In this document: positions 7,594 through 13,718 of the stretch, in pieces | Layout: the number at the start of each line of letters is the position of its first letter | Numbering within the stretch: position 1 is the stretch's first letter | Source: a virus | Strand: one strand, 5' to 3' | Virus record (IMG/VR): IMGVR_UViG_3300020281_000056 | Coordinates: 1 to 38,461 of that record | Length of the DNA stretch: 38,461 nucleotides | The notes under the pieces: model-generated | Seen by the model: only the letters and a program-made list of their open reading frames with translations | What the model was told of the DNA's origin: nothing | Database searches by the model: none | Position numbers and translations under genes: made by a program

Positions 7594-7774
7594 TCAACTC
7601 CTCATATGTTACGTAAGTGTGGTTTTTATTGTAGAAGTCTTCGTCCTTCATCTCTACTTTGCCCTCACCTACTTTTACTACAAAAGCATCTAGGGCTGCC
7701 TTGTCGTTTTCAGCGACTAATAAGTGGTTCATATACTTTCCTCCCACTCTGGCTTGGATCCTATATGCTCTCAT
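7541..7774 (-). CDS. Small hypothetical protein, reverse cassette gene 3
   Basis: A 77-residue protein: a beta-rich N-terminal half (MRAYRIQARVGGKYMNHLLV, AENDKAALDAFVVKVGEG) and an acidic Glu/Gln-rich tail. I recognise no family. There is no ribosome site before the ATG; instead a near-consensus promoter ends 5 bases upstream (separate entry), so this gene may be read from a leaderless mRNA. Two bases separate it from the stop of the gene upstream. Confidence 0.6.
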   Translation of the reverse strand: MRAYRIQARVGGKYMNHLLVAENDKAALDAFVVKVGEGKVEMKDEDFYNKNHTYVTYEELNESRENTSVEQAEQSQR

Positions 7775-7776
7775 AT

Positions 7777-8034
7777 TTAATTATAGGATAAATTGATAGT
7801 CTTGTCTACACCGGGCTCAGTAGACAGACAAACACCCTGTACATAGGTCATAGATAGCTCTTTTTCTGTGATTTCACGGTCAAGCCTATTGGCGGTACTC
7901 TGCCAAATTACTGAGCAGTCTGCGGGGCTTAAAACGCCTTTTTGAATGATTTGATGACATTTATCAACGTCTCCAGGGTTGGTATAACATAGGGTACCAA
8001 ACAGTATCCAAGATCCTATAGTTGAAGCTAACAT
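7777..8034 (-). CDS. Small secreted or membrane-anchored hypothetical protein, reverse cassette gene 2
   Basis: An 85-residue protein whose N-terminus (MLASTIGSWILFGTLCY) looks like a signal peptide or short membrane anchor. The rest holds three further cysteines (DKCHQII, PADCSVIW, GVCLSTE), which suggests an exported protein with disulfides. No family recognised. Its ATG overlaps the TAA of the gene upstream by one base, so translation is probably coupled. In a phage accessory cassette an envelope protein of this type may affect superinfection or host surface; that is inference. Confidence 0.5.
   Translation of the reverse strand: MLASTIGSWILFGTLCYTNPGDVDKCHQIIQKGVLSPADCSVIWQSTANRLDREITEKELSMTYVQGVCLSTEPGVDKTINLSYN
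7780..7808 (-). promoter_or_regulatory. Sigma70-type promoter, possibly giving a leaderless mRNA
   Basis: Read on the reverse strand: TAGACA (-35, 7808-7803, 5 of 6 matches), a 17-base spacer, then TATAAT (-10, 7785-7780, perfect). Only TAAAT separates the -10 box from the ATG at 7774, so transcription would start at or next to that ATG. Confidence 0.6.
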
Positions 8035-8246
8035 TAGATTTGTTCTAAGACTCTACATTTAAAAGCAGGCCCCAATTGATTAGTGTTCATCATGTCTTTA
8101 TCTAACATATTTATAACGTTTGTCACTTCAAATATGGCCGTTTTTACACAACTTTCCCATGTATCAAATATAACAGGGTGCTGAACAGGAGGGGAACAAT
8201 CCTGAAAAACCATGGAACAAATACTTATAGTAAGAATAAATTTCAT
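8034..8246 (-). CDS. Small exported hypothetical protein, reverse cassette gene 1
   Basis: From the ATG at 8246 this is 70 residues beginning MKFILTISICSMVFQDCSPP, a typical signal peptide followed by Cys-Ser-Pro-Pro. Later cysteines (WESCVKTA, FKCRVLEQ) could form a disulfide, and the spacing resembles small periplasmic proteins I associate with pelagiphages. An upstream in-frame ATG at 8264 would add six polar residues before the signal peptide, so 8246 is preferred. It is the first gene of the reverse cassette, downstream of a TATAAT box. Confidence 0.55.
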   Translation of the reverse strand: MKFILTISICSMVFQDCSPPVQHPVIFDTWESCVKTAIFEVTNVINMLDKDMMNTNQLGPAFKCRVLEQI

Positions 8247-8273
8247 ATTTTCGTTGACTTCCACACCTATCCC

Positions 8274-8304
8274 ATTATATTGTATGTAATAATATGTTGA
8301 TCAA
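8274..8304 (-). promoter_or_regulatory. Candidate promoter of the reverse cassette
   Basis: Reverse strand TTGATC (8304-8299), a 19-base spacer and TATAAT (8279-8274). The spacer is a little long. The predicted start is near 8267, shortly before the first cassette gene, in the divergent gap to the + strand genes. Confidence 0.4.
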
Positions 8305-8818
8305 GATTAAGAGCTCGAGTCTGTTATTTCATTCTATCATAAAACATATGGATGATACACTCGCTGACATTCCTATAATGGATCATGAAGGTTGTGATAC
8401 TGAGGACTCTTTATCTTTTGACAGTTATGTTTCAGCCATAGAGAATTGCAATGTGAAGGATAAAGACGGTAGATATCACTATCCTGCTAATAAAACATTA
8501 GCCATAGTGCTGCTCTATGATGAAGTTAAATGTAAACGCAAACAGGGAGAACAAATGAGTCTAGTAAAAAAAACAATTGAACTTTTCGGTGAACCCGCAA
8601 AGATTACAAACAAACCAAACTATGATGATGCTTTTAAAATCATTGAAGAGCAATTCAAAAATATAATCAAAGTGACTGATGCCACTGGTGAAGTATTGAA
8701 AAGCACAAAGGATCTATGCAACAAAACTTTACATATGTCTGTGGAGATTAGAGATCACATGATAAAATTAGAAAAGAGGATCGATGAATTGGAAAGACAA
8801 ACGAATACACGCCATTAA
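8294..8818 (+). CDS. Hypothetical protein, helical C-terminal half
   Basis: 174 residues from ATG 8294, or 156 from the in-frame ATG 8348 (MDDTLADIPIMDHEGCDTED), which is the better biological start because the first 18 residues are basic and unlike the acidic remainder. Neither start has a clear ribosome site. The C-terminal half is charged and helical, ending MIKLEKRIDELERQ, a probable short coiled coil. No family recognised. It is the first + strand gene after the divergent gap and leads a run of very small genes. Confidence 0.6.
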   Translation: MLIKIKSSSLLFHSIIKHMDDTLADIPIMDHEGCDTEDSLSFDSYVSAIENCNVKDKDGRYHYPANKTLAIVLLYDEVKCKRKQGEQMSLVKKTIELFGEPAKITNKPNYDDAFKIIEEQFKNIIKVTDATGEVLKSTKDLCNKTLHMSVEIRDHMIKLEKRIDELERQTNTRH

Positions 8819-8957
8819 TCGTATCACTCAAAAATATAATAACGGATCTCAGTATATTGATGAGTATAGCAATATACTGAAGTCTAAAGCTAAAAATAAA
8901 AAAGAATATAAAAAAGAGAGAGAGGAACAATGGATATTAACAAGTGGAAGAGTTTAG
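8784..8957 (+). CDS. Small basic hypothetical protein
   Basis: A 57-residue frame, ATG 8784 to TAG 8955-8957, nested between neighbours: it overlaps the previous gene by 35 bases and the next by 28. AGAGGA lies 3 bases before the ATG. The sequence is basic and helical (MNWKDKRIHAINRITQKY, then KSKAKNKKEYKKEREEQW). The ribosome site makes it credible; the overlaps keep confidence moderate. Confidence 0.5.
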   Translation: MNWKDKRIHAINRITQKYNNGSQYIDEYSNILKSKAKNKKEYKKEREEQWILTSGRV

Positions 8958-9130
8958 CTATCAACAAAGATGACCATACTTTATTGGTTGCGATTGCTAA
9001 AACAAAACATAGAGGACCAGGACCACAGTTTAGTAAAATCTTTAATGACTATCTTAAGTTTCAAGCTAAGAGAGAGGGATTGTCATTAGAAGCTTTTAAA
9101 AAGAAGCTGTTAAATGGTAAAACAAAATGA
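8930..9130 (+). CDS. Small helical protein, possibly ribbon-helix-helix-like
   Basis: A 66-residue protein beginning MDINKWKSLAINKDDHTLL and followed by KFQAKREGLSLEAFKKKLL. A short strand with Ser-Leu-Ala-Ile followed by two basic helices is compatible with a ribbon-helix-helix DNA-binding fold, but this is a pattern guess. GAGAGAGGAA precedes the ATG. The next gene overlaps by 4 bases (ATGA). Confidence 0.55.
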   Translation: MDINKWKSLAINKDDHTLLVAIAKTKHRGPGPQFSKIFNDYLKFQAKREGLSLEAFKKKLLNGKTK

Positions 9131-9345
9131 TTGAAGCTCAAGATATTGAAAGAATAAATTTTCATCACAAAGGAAAAGAAAAGTTTAGTGTTGAAGTAAA
9201 TCAAATAACAGGCACTTTAGAACTATGGGTCAATGGCGAAAAAAGAAACGCTATTACGATAGAGCAGCCAATGGGTAAATTTGAAGAGATGCTTGAGTAT
9301 TGTAAAAATAAATTTTTAGAAATGAGAACAGGAGGTAAGCAATGA
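9127..9345 (+). CDS. Small hypothetical protein
   Basis: 72 residues: an N-terminal beta-rich part (FHHKGKEKFSVEVNQITGTLELWVNGE) and a C-terminal helix (GKFEEMLEYCKNKFLEM). No family recognised. Coupled to both neighbours by ATGA overlaps. A GGAGG close to its 3' end serves as ribosome site for the lipoprotein gene that follows. Confidence 0.55.
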   Translation: MIEAQDIERINFHHKGKEKFSVEVNQITGTLELWVNGEKRNAITIEQPMGKFEEMLEYCKNKFLEMRTGGKQ

Positions 9346-9506
9346 GACTTATAATGATGTTTGCATTTTTATTCTTAACAGGCTGCGGTTATACCGTGAC
9401 GTTGGGTAAAAAATGTACACCTGGGCATGATGAGTGGTCCTATGTCTGGTTTTTTGAGAAAGATGGATCACATGACATAAACAAAGGTAACTGTAGGAAA
9501 GAATAA
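9342..9506 (+). CDS. Small lipoprotein
   Basis: A 54-residue frame, ATG 9342 to TAA 9504-9506. The N-terminus MRLIMMFAFLFLTGC is a compact signal peptide ending in a lipobox (L-T-G-C, Cys15), so signal peptidase II processing is expected. The mature part is about 40 residues with two more Cys and no repeats. GGAGGTAAGC precedes the ATG. It overlaps its neighbours by 4 bases and 1 base. An outer-membrane spanin subunit is one option, but no inner-membrane partner is adjacent. Lipoproteins of this size in phages can also block superinfection; that is inference. Confidence 0.7.
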   Translation: MRLIMMFAFLFLTGCGYTVTLGKKCTPGHDEWSYVWFFEKDGSHDINKGNCRKE

Positions 9507-9727
9507 TGATGCGATACACATACAAAGTTAGAGAGTTAAGTAAGGATATAGTAGACAACGTTACTAATGAAGTTGGTAAAGACGTTGGAGAGGCAGAGGA
9601 GATGCAAGCAATGTCTCTTAAAAAATTACAATCTAAACTTGATCATAAGAAAGAATATCATGTGGAGTACACCAATAAAAAAGGAAACTTCATATCTACA
9701 ATAATAACTGGAAGGGAGAATAAATAA
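9506..9727 (+). CDS. Small hypothetical protein
   Basis: 73 residues with an acidic helical centre (NEVGKDVGEAEEMQAMSLKK) and a C-terminal beta-like end (HVEYTNKKGNFISTIITG). No family recognised. It starts on the last base of the lipoprotein stop and shares one base with the next start (TAATG), so it belongs to the same coupled run. Confidence 0.55.
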   Translation: MMRYTYKVRELSKDIVDNVTNEVGKDVGEAEEMQAMSLKKLQSKLDHKKEYHVEYTNKKGNFISTIITGRENK

Positions 9728-9948
9728 TGTCTAAGAAAAACTTTGATTATAAAGTCACTGTAAATTTTGAAATGTCTGCTCATGCACAACGAGAGTATCA
9801 AACTGATAAGATGATAAAAGATAGTTTGCTACAAATGTTAAAACAACATTTGGATGAAGTTAAACGTTCTAAGTTTGTTAAAATCGAAAGGAACTATTCT
9901 CGTGAAAAGTGGAGTAAGGATCGATTAAAGAAAAGGAGGGCAGCGTGA
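9727..9948 (+). CDS. Small hypothetical protein
   Basis: 73 residues: a strand (FDYKVTVNFEMS), a helix (DKMIKDSLLQMLKQHLDEV) and a very basic C-terminus (REKWSKDRLKKRRAA). This strand-helix-basic tail could bind nucleic acid, though no family is recognised. GGGAG precedes its ATG, and AAGGAGGG near its 3' end serves the next gene. Confidence 0.55.
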   Translation: MSKKNFDYKVTVNFEMSAHAQREYQTDKMIKDSLLQMLKQHLDEVKRSKFVKIERNYSREKWSKDRLKKRRAA

Positions 9949-10130
9949 AGGATTTTAAGATGAAACGAATCAAGAAACAAACTATTACAGTAGAGATCAG
10001 TGGTGGTAGTAAGCAACACGTTGATACCATGGCCATAGAACTTTTGTTGTTATTAAAGAAAGAACTGCAGCCTTGGAATCGTCAGGTAAAAAAAGTTGAA
10101 GTGAAAAAGAACGGAAAAAAAGTTGCGTAA
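9945..10130 (+). CDS. Small basic hypothetical protein, GTG start
   Basis: 61 residues from GTG 9945, which overlaps the previous TGA (GTGA). The GTG is supported by AAGGAGGG five bases upstream, one of the strongest ribosome sites here. The protein is Lys-rich with a strand (KKQTITVEISGG), a Leu-rich helix (MAIELLLLLKKEL) and a basic end. It resembles the gene before it in overall plan (strand, helix, basic tail), perhaps a diverged duplicate. No function known. Confidence 0.6.
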   Translation: MKDFKMKRIKKQTITVEISGGSKQHVDTMAIELLLLLKKELQPWNRQVKKVEVKKNGKKVA

Positions 10131-10173
10131 TAAAGTAGGGGTCTATGACCCTTGCTTAAATTAATAAGGTATA

Positions 10174-10257
10174 ATGTGTATTTTTTGTATTGATATGATG
10201 GTAGCACTCGCATTAGCTCTAAGTCTTGGAGCTTTAATTTATTTTGTGAATAAATAA
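10174..10257 (+). CDS. 27-residue membrane microprotein (tentative)
   Basis: ATG 10174 to TAA 10255-10257; an internal ATG at 10195 would give 20 residues. The product is almost entirely one hydrophobic helix (MMVALALALSLGALIYFV). It lies in a 186-base gap otherwise free of genes, with a TATAAT at 10170-10175 overlapping the first ATG and a small hairpin (AGGGGTC/GACCCTT, 10137-10153) upstream. No good ribosome site. Confidence 0.35.
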   Translation: MCIFCIDMMVALALALSLGALIYFVNK

Positions 10258-10316
10258 AAGATATTTAAAAATTTTTTTGTGTTATTTTTAGTTTGAAATT
10301 AAACTGAAAATAATTT

Positions 10317-10541
10317 ATGCATCAAAAGATAAGCAAGTCTATAAAGATTTGTAAACACTGCAAAGGCAACGGTTATGTTCGAGGCAGCTCCGAGAACACT
10401 GGCACGTGTCTCTTCTGTAGTGGATCAGGCCATAAATATCACGGACCACGGGTCACGGCTGACGATTACATAAACATTATTGATAAACTTTATGTAGAAA
10501 ATTATGGCAGCAAAAAGCAAACTAAGAAAAAATCTAACTGA
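10317..10541 (+). CDS. DnaJ-type zinc-finger protein
   Basis: 74 residues with two Cys-x2-Cys-x-Gly-x-Gly knuckles, CKHCKGNGY and CLFCSGSGH, the zinc-binding signature of the DnaJ central domain, here without a J domain. Such mini zinc fingers are common in phages and probably serve protein or nucleic-acid binding rather than chaperone function. The gene overlaps the next by 38 bases. Upstream DNA is very AT-rich with no obvious ribosome site. Confidence 0.75.
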   Translation: MHQKISKSIKICKHCKGNGYVRGSSENTGTCLFCSGSGHKYHGPRVTADDYINIIDKLYVENYGSKKQTKKKSN

Positions 10542-10779
10542 TACGCTAAAGCTATTAGCGCGTAAACTTACTTACCCTCAATATCATCAAGTTTTAGTAA
10601 CCATTGATTCGGCTATGTGTGGTGTTGAGTTTGGATATGATGATACCAGTATATACAAATTTTTTGCTGATGCTGACGAGATATATAAAAACAATAATAA
10701 ATCTTCTAAAAACATCAAAAGTAAATCTGCTGAGATTATAAATTTCAAAGTGATCAAGGGTGACAAGCCTAATGACTGA
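10504..10779 (+). CDS. Hypothetical protein
   Basis: 91 residues: a basic start (MAAKSKLRKNLTDTLKLLARK), a middle with GVEFGYDDTSIYKFFADADEIY and a Ser/Lys/Asn-rich tail. No family recognised. It overlaps the zinc-finger gene by 38 bases and the next by 8 to 20 bases, depending on which start the next gene uses. Confidence 0.55.
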   Translation: MAAKSKLRKNLTDTLKLLARKLTYPQYHQVLVTIDSAMCGVEFGYDDTSIYKFFADADEIYKNNNKSSKNIKSKSAEIINFKVIKGDKPND

Positions 10780-10990
10780 AGCGTATAATTATAAAATGAA
10801 TTATGCTGATGAATTTAAATCTCTTCAACATGTTATATGTGAAGAAAAGATAACCGGTGCACAGTTAACGTCACTGATTGAAGACGTACAGCAAAATTAT
10901 GAGGTCGCCTCTCTAAGTCCTATTATCAAACATCTGGAGGCACCATATCGTGATTTACTCTCAAAGCTTATTAAGACTTATGGGCACTGA
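10772..10990 (+). CDS. Hypothetical helical protein
   Basis: 72 residues from ATG 10772 (MTEAYNYKMNYADEFKSLQH); a GTG at 10760 would add four. CAAGGG 11 bases upstream is a distant ribosome site for the ATG. The protein is helical and acidic in the middle (LIEDVQQNYEVASL), ending DLLSKLIKTYGH. No family recognised. It overlaps the next gene by 11 bases when that gene starts at 10980. Confidence 0.55.
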   Translation: MTEAYNYKMNYADEFKSLQHVICEEKITGAQLTSLIEDVQQNYEVASLSPIIKHLEAPYRDLLSKLIKTYGH

Positions 10991-11417
10991 GTTAGCCACA
11001 GACTTAGTACACAACAATCATCAAGACGCAGAACAGAAATTATGGAGGCATGTAATATTAAATGCCTTAGAAGATGCTAGTGTAGATCTGAATGACAGAA
11101 AGTCAGCTGTTAATAAATTTGAAGCGCATAATTGGATAATGAAGGGCAAAGATTTTGAAAAGATAAGTTGGTGGGCTGGTTGGGATCCAGAACAAGTAAG
11201 GCAGCAATATAGAAAAGCTGTCAAAAATATGACAATAAAGTTTACCTATAAACAAGTTAAATGGCAAAAATACTACGTTTTATACAAAAAATTACAGGAT
11301 GAAAAAGATACAGAAACTAGAATAATTTTAAGAAGATTAGTAGAGGAAGCTCGAAAACAAGTCTATAACGCGCCTATTTCAAATGTAAAAAATTTATGCG
11401 CACTTATAATTCAGTAA
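10980..11417 (+). CDS. Helix-turn-helix-like phage protein
   Basis: 145 residues from ATG 10980; a GTG at 10950 would add ten. The central part (LWRHVILNALEDA, then WIMKGKDFEKISWWAGWDPEQVRQQ) matches a pattern I know from phage proteins close to terminase genes, where a W-R-x-V-I-x-x-A-L-x-D-A helix precedes a compact helical unit resembling a helix-turn-helix. The C-terminal third is basic. It is the last gene before the 456-base non-coding region, so a role as transcription regulator or packaging-site binder is plausible, but this is inference. Confidence 0.6.
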   Translation: MGTELATDLVHNNHQDAEQKLWRHVILNALEDASVDLNDRKSAVNKFEAHNWIMKGKDFEKISWWAGWDPEQVRQQYRKAVKNMTIKFTYKQVKWQKYYVLYKKLQDEKDTETRIILRRLVEEARKQVYNAPISNVKNLCALIIQ

Positions 11418-11423
11418 AAAGTC

Positions 11424-11463
11424 AAGGCGGAATACGGCGAGGATTTCTATCCCCCGCCGCCTT
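11424..11463 (+). terminator. Rod-like hairpin after the early gene run
   Basis: AAGGCGG (11424-11430) pairs with CCGCCTT (11457-11463); inside, CGG/CCG and GGAT/ATCC continue the stem around a TTCT loop, with an AATA bulge. It lies 6 bases after the last stop codon. No T-tract follows, so it may be a processing or stability element rather than a true intrinsic terminator. Confidence 0.4.
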
Positions 11464-11547
11464 CACTAACCCACGAGGTAAAAAAAATGCAAATAAATGC
11501 ATGATTTATAATACTAAATAAACTTATATGGGTAAAGGATAAAAAGA

Positions 11548-11573
11548 TAAGGGGCTAGTCTCCCAGCCCCTTA
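11548..11573. terminator. Perfect 9-bp hairpin
   Basis: TAAGGGGCT (11548-11556), an 8-base loop AGTCTCCC, then AGCCCCTTA (11565-11573). On the + strand the following bases are ATACACAAAC, with no T run. On the reverse strand the stem is followed by TCTTTTTATCC, so a reverse-direction terminator is the better reading, although no reverse gene lies nearby. Confidence 0.4.
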
Positions 11574-11602
11574 TACACAAACAAAGATAAAGATATCTAA
11601 AA

Positions 11603-11614
11603 TTGTTCGAACAA
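11603..11614. promoter_or_regulatory. Perfect palindrome TTGTTCGAACAA, operator candidate
   Basis: Twelve bases with exact dyad symmetry in otherwise irregular AT-rich DNA. This size fits the binding site of a dimeric repressor. No cognate regulator is identified. Confidence 0.35.
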
Positions 11615-11691
11615 ACTATTATAACAAATTTTTTCGTAATACCTATAGCTTACAAATAAAAAAAAATATTTTTTTTAAAAACAAGATTCAT

Positions 11692-11759
11692 TTTAAGAAT
11701 TAAGAAAAACAGCATAAATAAAGGGTTTTATGACAATTTTATTCTTAAAGTTTAAGAAT
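11692..11759. repeat. Repeated TTTAAGAAT half-sites with a 19-base palindrome
   Basis: TTTAAGAAT occurs at 11692-11700 and 11751-11759, and its complement ATTCTTAAA at 11741-11749. The last two face each other around a single G, making a 19-base palindrome. It lies in the most AT-rich part of the gap, as expected of an operator or of initiator-protein sites at an origin. Confidence 0.4.
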
Positions 11760-11837
11760 TTTATTAAAATCAAAAAATTTTTGACCCCTTTTTCTGTTAA
11801 AAATTAATTAGTTTTATTATTTTGTAAGGTAGAGGTA

Positions 11838-11865
11838 TTAGCAAAATAAGAATATTTGGTATATT
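11838..11865 (+). promoter_or_regulatory. Candidate promoter of the small terminase gene
   Basis: TTAGCA (11838-11843, 4 of 6 matches), a 16-base spacer and TATATT (11860-11865). The ATG at 11874 follows only 8 bases later and has no ribosome site, so a leaderless or nearly leaderless mRNA is predicted. Confidence 0.4.
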
Positions 11866-11873
11866 AAAATACA

Positions 11874-12383
11874 ATGAGCAATAGAAGATCTAAGGCAGTA
11901 AAATCAATTACAGACTTGACACCAAAGCAGAAAGCTTTTGTTGATATACTTGTAACGAATTGGGGACAAATTTCAAAAGCCGATGCAGTAAGACAAGCTG
12001 GGTATGAAACTAAAAGTCCAAATGGAGCTCATGAGATTGGCTCGAGACTTACAAATCCAGATAAAAATCCACATGTTGTTAGATACTTAGAAACAAAATT
12101 ACTAAAAGAAAAAAGCATTTATGAAAAAGATAAATTAAAAAGATATAAACGTTTTGAATATTTATCTAATAAAGCGGAGAATAAAGGTCAGATAGGTGTA
12201 GCAGTAAATGCTGAATATAGATCTGGTCAAATGGCTAATATGTTTGTTAATCAAACAGAAGTAAAACATGTAGGACTGGAGGGTATGAGTCGTGAACAGC
12301 TTGAGAAACGTCTTGGAGAGATCGAAAAGAAAATTGGTCAAGCCAAGAATATCATTGACGTTACGCCAAAAGAAACTTCTTAA
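11874..12383 (+). CDS. Terminase small subunit (probable)
   Basis: 169 residues. The N-terminal part LTPKQKAFVDILVTNWGQIS, then KADAVRQAGYET and IGSRLTNPDKNPHVVRYLE, follows the Terminase_2-type small subunit pattern: a basic start, a helix-turn-helix that binds the packaging site, then a helical oligomerisation region; the C-terminal MSREQLEKRLGEIEKKI is a likely coiled coil. It recognises phage DNA and hands it to the large subunit. The large subunit is 5 kb downstream with accessory genes between, an unusual separation. Family assignment is from motif pattern. Confidence 0.7.
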   Translation: MSNRRSKAVKSITDLTPKQKAFVDILVTNWGQISKADAVRQAGYETKSPNGAHEIGSRLTNPDKNPHVVRYLETKLLKEKSIYEKDKLKRYKRFEYLSNKAENKGQIGVAVNAEYRSGQMANMFVNQTEVKHVGLEGMSREQLEKRLGEIEKKIGQAKNIIDVTPKETS

Positions 12384-12474
12384 AACTGGTTGGTCTGGAT
12401 TTATGACCGTATTTAATGAAGTGCATAATCCAGGTTTGAATATGAATGTTGGCAGCGTGAAGGTAAAAACAAAA

Positions 12475-12578
12475 AACAATATTACTAAACTTTACTATGA
12501 AAAATAAAAACACTATTACTAAACGTTACCATGTAAATTTTAAAACAATATTACTAAAAGTTACTATGTAAATTTTTT
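12475..12578 (+). repeat. Three direct repeats of 34-35 bases (iteron-like)
   Basis: Units begin at 12475, 12509 and 12544. Each opens AAC(A/C)(A/C)TATTACTAAA, continues with a variable pair and TTAC(T/C)ATG, then an A/T-rich tail. Periods of 34 and 35 mean the repeats are out of frame with each other, so they are DNA-level elements rather than coding repeats. They fill the gap between the small terminase gene and the next gene start at 12579. Iterons at an origin, terminase cos/pac sites or tandem operators are possible. Confidence 0.7.
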
Positions 12579-12872
12579 ATGCAGCCAGATAAAACAACAT
12601 TAGAAAAAATTAAAAAAAAATATAAACTTGTTGAAGTGCATTGGTACGATATAACAAGTGAAAGCGGTTGGCAAAGTATTGAAGAGGCAAAAAATGTAAA
12701 ACTAGCTGTTTGTATAACTAAAGGTCATTTATTAAGTAAAAGCAAAGGTATGTATAGAATTTTTGGTGATTATGCTTTAGAGGATAACGAAAAAGATATT
12801 GCAGAAATAGGAAATTTAACTATAATACCAAAAGGTTGCGTCATAGAAGTTAAAGATATTAAAACTAAATGA
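12579..12872 (+). CDS. Conserved phage hypothetical protein
   Basis: 97 residues with a pattern I recognise from small phage proteins: VEVHWYDITSESGWQSIEEA, then KLAVCITKGHLLSKSKG and NLTIIPKGCVIEV, a compact beta-rich fold whose role is unknown. The ATG follows directly after the third repeat unit; no ribosome site is present, and the T-rich leader comes from the repeat. Confidence 0.6.
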   Translation: MQPDKTTLEKIKKKYKLVEVHWYDITSESGWQSIEEAKNVKLAVCITKGHLLSKSKGMYRIFGDYALEDNEKDIAEIGNLTIIPKGCVIEVKDIKTK

Positions 12873-12876
12873 CACA

Positions 12877-12984
12877 ATGCTTGACTACATAATCGCACTT
12901 TTAATCATATTCGTTATAAATCACCCCATACTATTCGTAGGTCTTATTTTTGTAATTCACTTCATTATCAAAAAATTTACTTGA
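12877..12984 (+). CDS. 35-residue membrane microprotein
   Basis: ATG 12877 to TGA 12982-12984. The sequence is nearly all hydrophobic, with two membrane-type segments (LDYIIALLIIFVINHP and ILFVGLIFVIHFIIKK) joined at a central Pro. A frame with the same plan and several identical residues occurs at 16331-16435, which suggests both are real and related. No ribosome site is visible; the start is 5 bases after the upstream stop, so re-initiation is possible. Confidence 0.45.
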   Translation: MLDYIIALLIIFVINHPILFVGLIFVIHFIIKKFT

Positions 12985-13008
12985 CCTTTATCTGCTATCT
13001 TATAGTAT
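12981..13008 (+). promoter_or_regulatory. Candidate promoter upstream of 13016
   Basis: TTGACC (12981-12986, 5 of 6), a 16-base spacer and TAGTAT (13003-13008, 4 of 6). The expected start is at about 13015, so the ATG at 13016 would head a leaderless message. No ribosome site precedes it. Confidence 0.45.
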
Positions 13009-13015
13009 CCCATGT

Positions 13016-13291
13016 ATGAAGAAAAAAATGAAAAATGATATTCAAACTTTTTTACATTGTAAAAGTTGTTTGGATAAAAGACCTATTAATGACAAAAAAG
13101 AATATATCATTAGCCCTCGTGAGTGGGTTCATTTAGAAGTGGGTTTCACTTTTAAGGGGTTACAAATTTATTGCGTCAGATGTGAGAAAAATGTTTGCGC
13201 TTTAGATTTCTTAGGTCAAAAAATCAGCTATGATAGCAAATGGCACAAACCAAAAAGAAAGGAAAAAAATGGGACTAGATCAATATGCTAA
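13016..13291 (+). CDS. Small Cys-rich (zinc-ribbon-like) protein
   Basis: 91 residues with CKSC near residue 15 and CVRC near 55, two Cys pairs that could bind one zinc. The core (IQTFLHCKSCLDKRP, ISPREWVHLEVGF, KGLQIYCVRCEKNV) recalls a small phage and bacterial family, usually unannotated. The C-terminus becomes basic. It starts next to a promoter-like pair and overlaps the next gene by 23 bases. Confidence 0.6.
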   Translation: MKKKMKNDIQTFLHCKSCLDKRPINDKKEYIISPREWVHLEVGFTFKGLQIYCVRCEKNVCALDFLGQKISYDSKWHKPKRKEKNGTRSIC

Positions 13292-13718
13292 ATTAAAAGG
13301 TCAAAAATTAAATTTTGAAAAAATATTTAGTGATGAATGCAAACCTGAGGAACATGGTTTTTATTGGCGAAAACACGCAAGGCTTCAGGTCTTTATGAAT
13401 AGACAATGGATAAAACAAAATGAACATAAGTATAAAAAACTTTTAGAGGGAAAAGACAAGGAAGAGGGTTTTGATATGTCTCATTTAGGTTTTAATGCTG
13501 GTGATACTGTCTATATGACAGAGGAAGTTGTTAAAGCATTAGAGAAAGCAATTAAAGAAGATTATTATTCTTATTTTGCAAGTGACGGCTTTTTTTGGGG
13601 GCAACAATTTCAAGAAGATGCTGTGAACGAATACAGAAAACTAGATGAACAGTTTTTAGATTTCTGCAAAAAAGCATTAGCAGAAAAGAAAGTAGTTGAA
13701 TATGAGTGTTCTTGGTAA
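13269..13718 (+). CDS. MGLDQYA-type hypothetical phage protein
   Basis: 149 residues from ATG 13269, chosen because AAAGGAAAAAA precedes it and MGLDQYA at the N-terminus is a conserved beginning in this family. Later blocks are FYWRKHARLQVFMNRQW (residues about 34-50) and YYSYFASDGFFWGQQF. Relatives in marine phages are sometimes labelled phosphoglycerate kinase, but no kinase motif is visible here and I do not support that name. Function unknown. It overlaps the next gene by 17 bases. Confidence 0.65.
   Translation: MGLDQYAKLKGQKLNFEKIFSDECKPEEHGFYWRKHARLQVFMNRQWIKQNEHKYKKLLEGKDKEEGFDMSHLGFNAGDTVYMTEEVVKALEKAIKEDYYSYFASDGFFWGQQFQEDAVNEYRKLDEQFLDFCKKALAEKKVVEYECSW

Larger units (their letters stand above)
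11418..11873. other. AT-rich non-coding region with hairpins and palindromes
   Basis: No credible gene is visible in these 456 bases. They hold, in order: a long imperfect rod-like hairpin (11424-11463), a perfect 9-bp stem (11548-11573), a perfect 12-base palindrome (11603-11614), long A and T runs near 11650-11690, and three copies of TTTAAGAAT, two of them forming a 19-base palindrome (11741-11759). A promoter-like pair leads into the small terminase gene. The region separates early-type genes from packaging and is a candidate replication origin or early/late switch; the sequence does not decide which. Confidence 0.6.

Noticed and set aside
12292-12507. A 71-codon frame from GTG across the small terminase 3' end, or 34 codons from ATG 12402
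   Set aside because: No ribosome site, and the final part is made of the direct repeat array; the reading is better explained as non-coding repeats.
13269-13718. Naming the MGLDQYA protein phosphoglycerate kinase
   Set aside because: No kinase motif and far too short; that label seems to be a spread misannotation.
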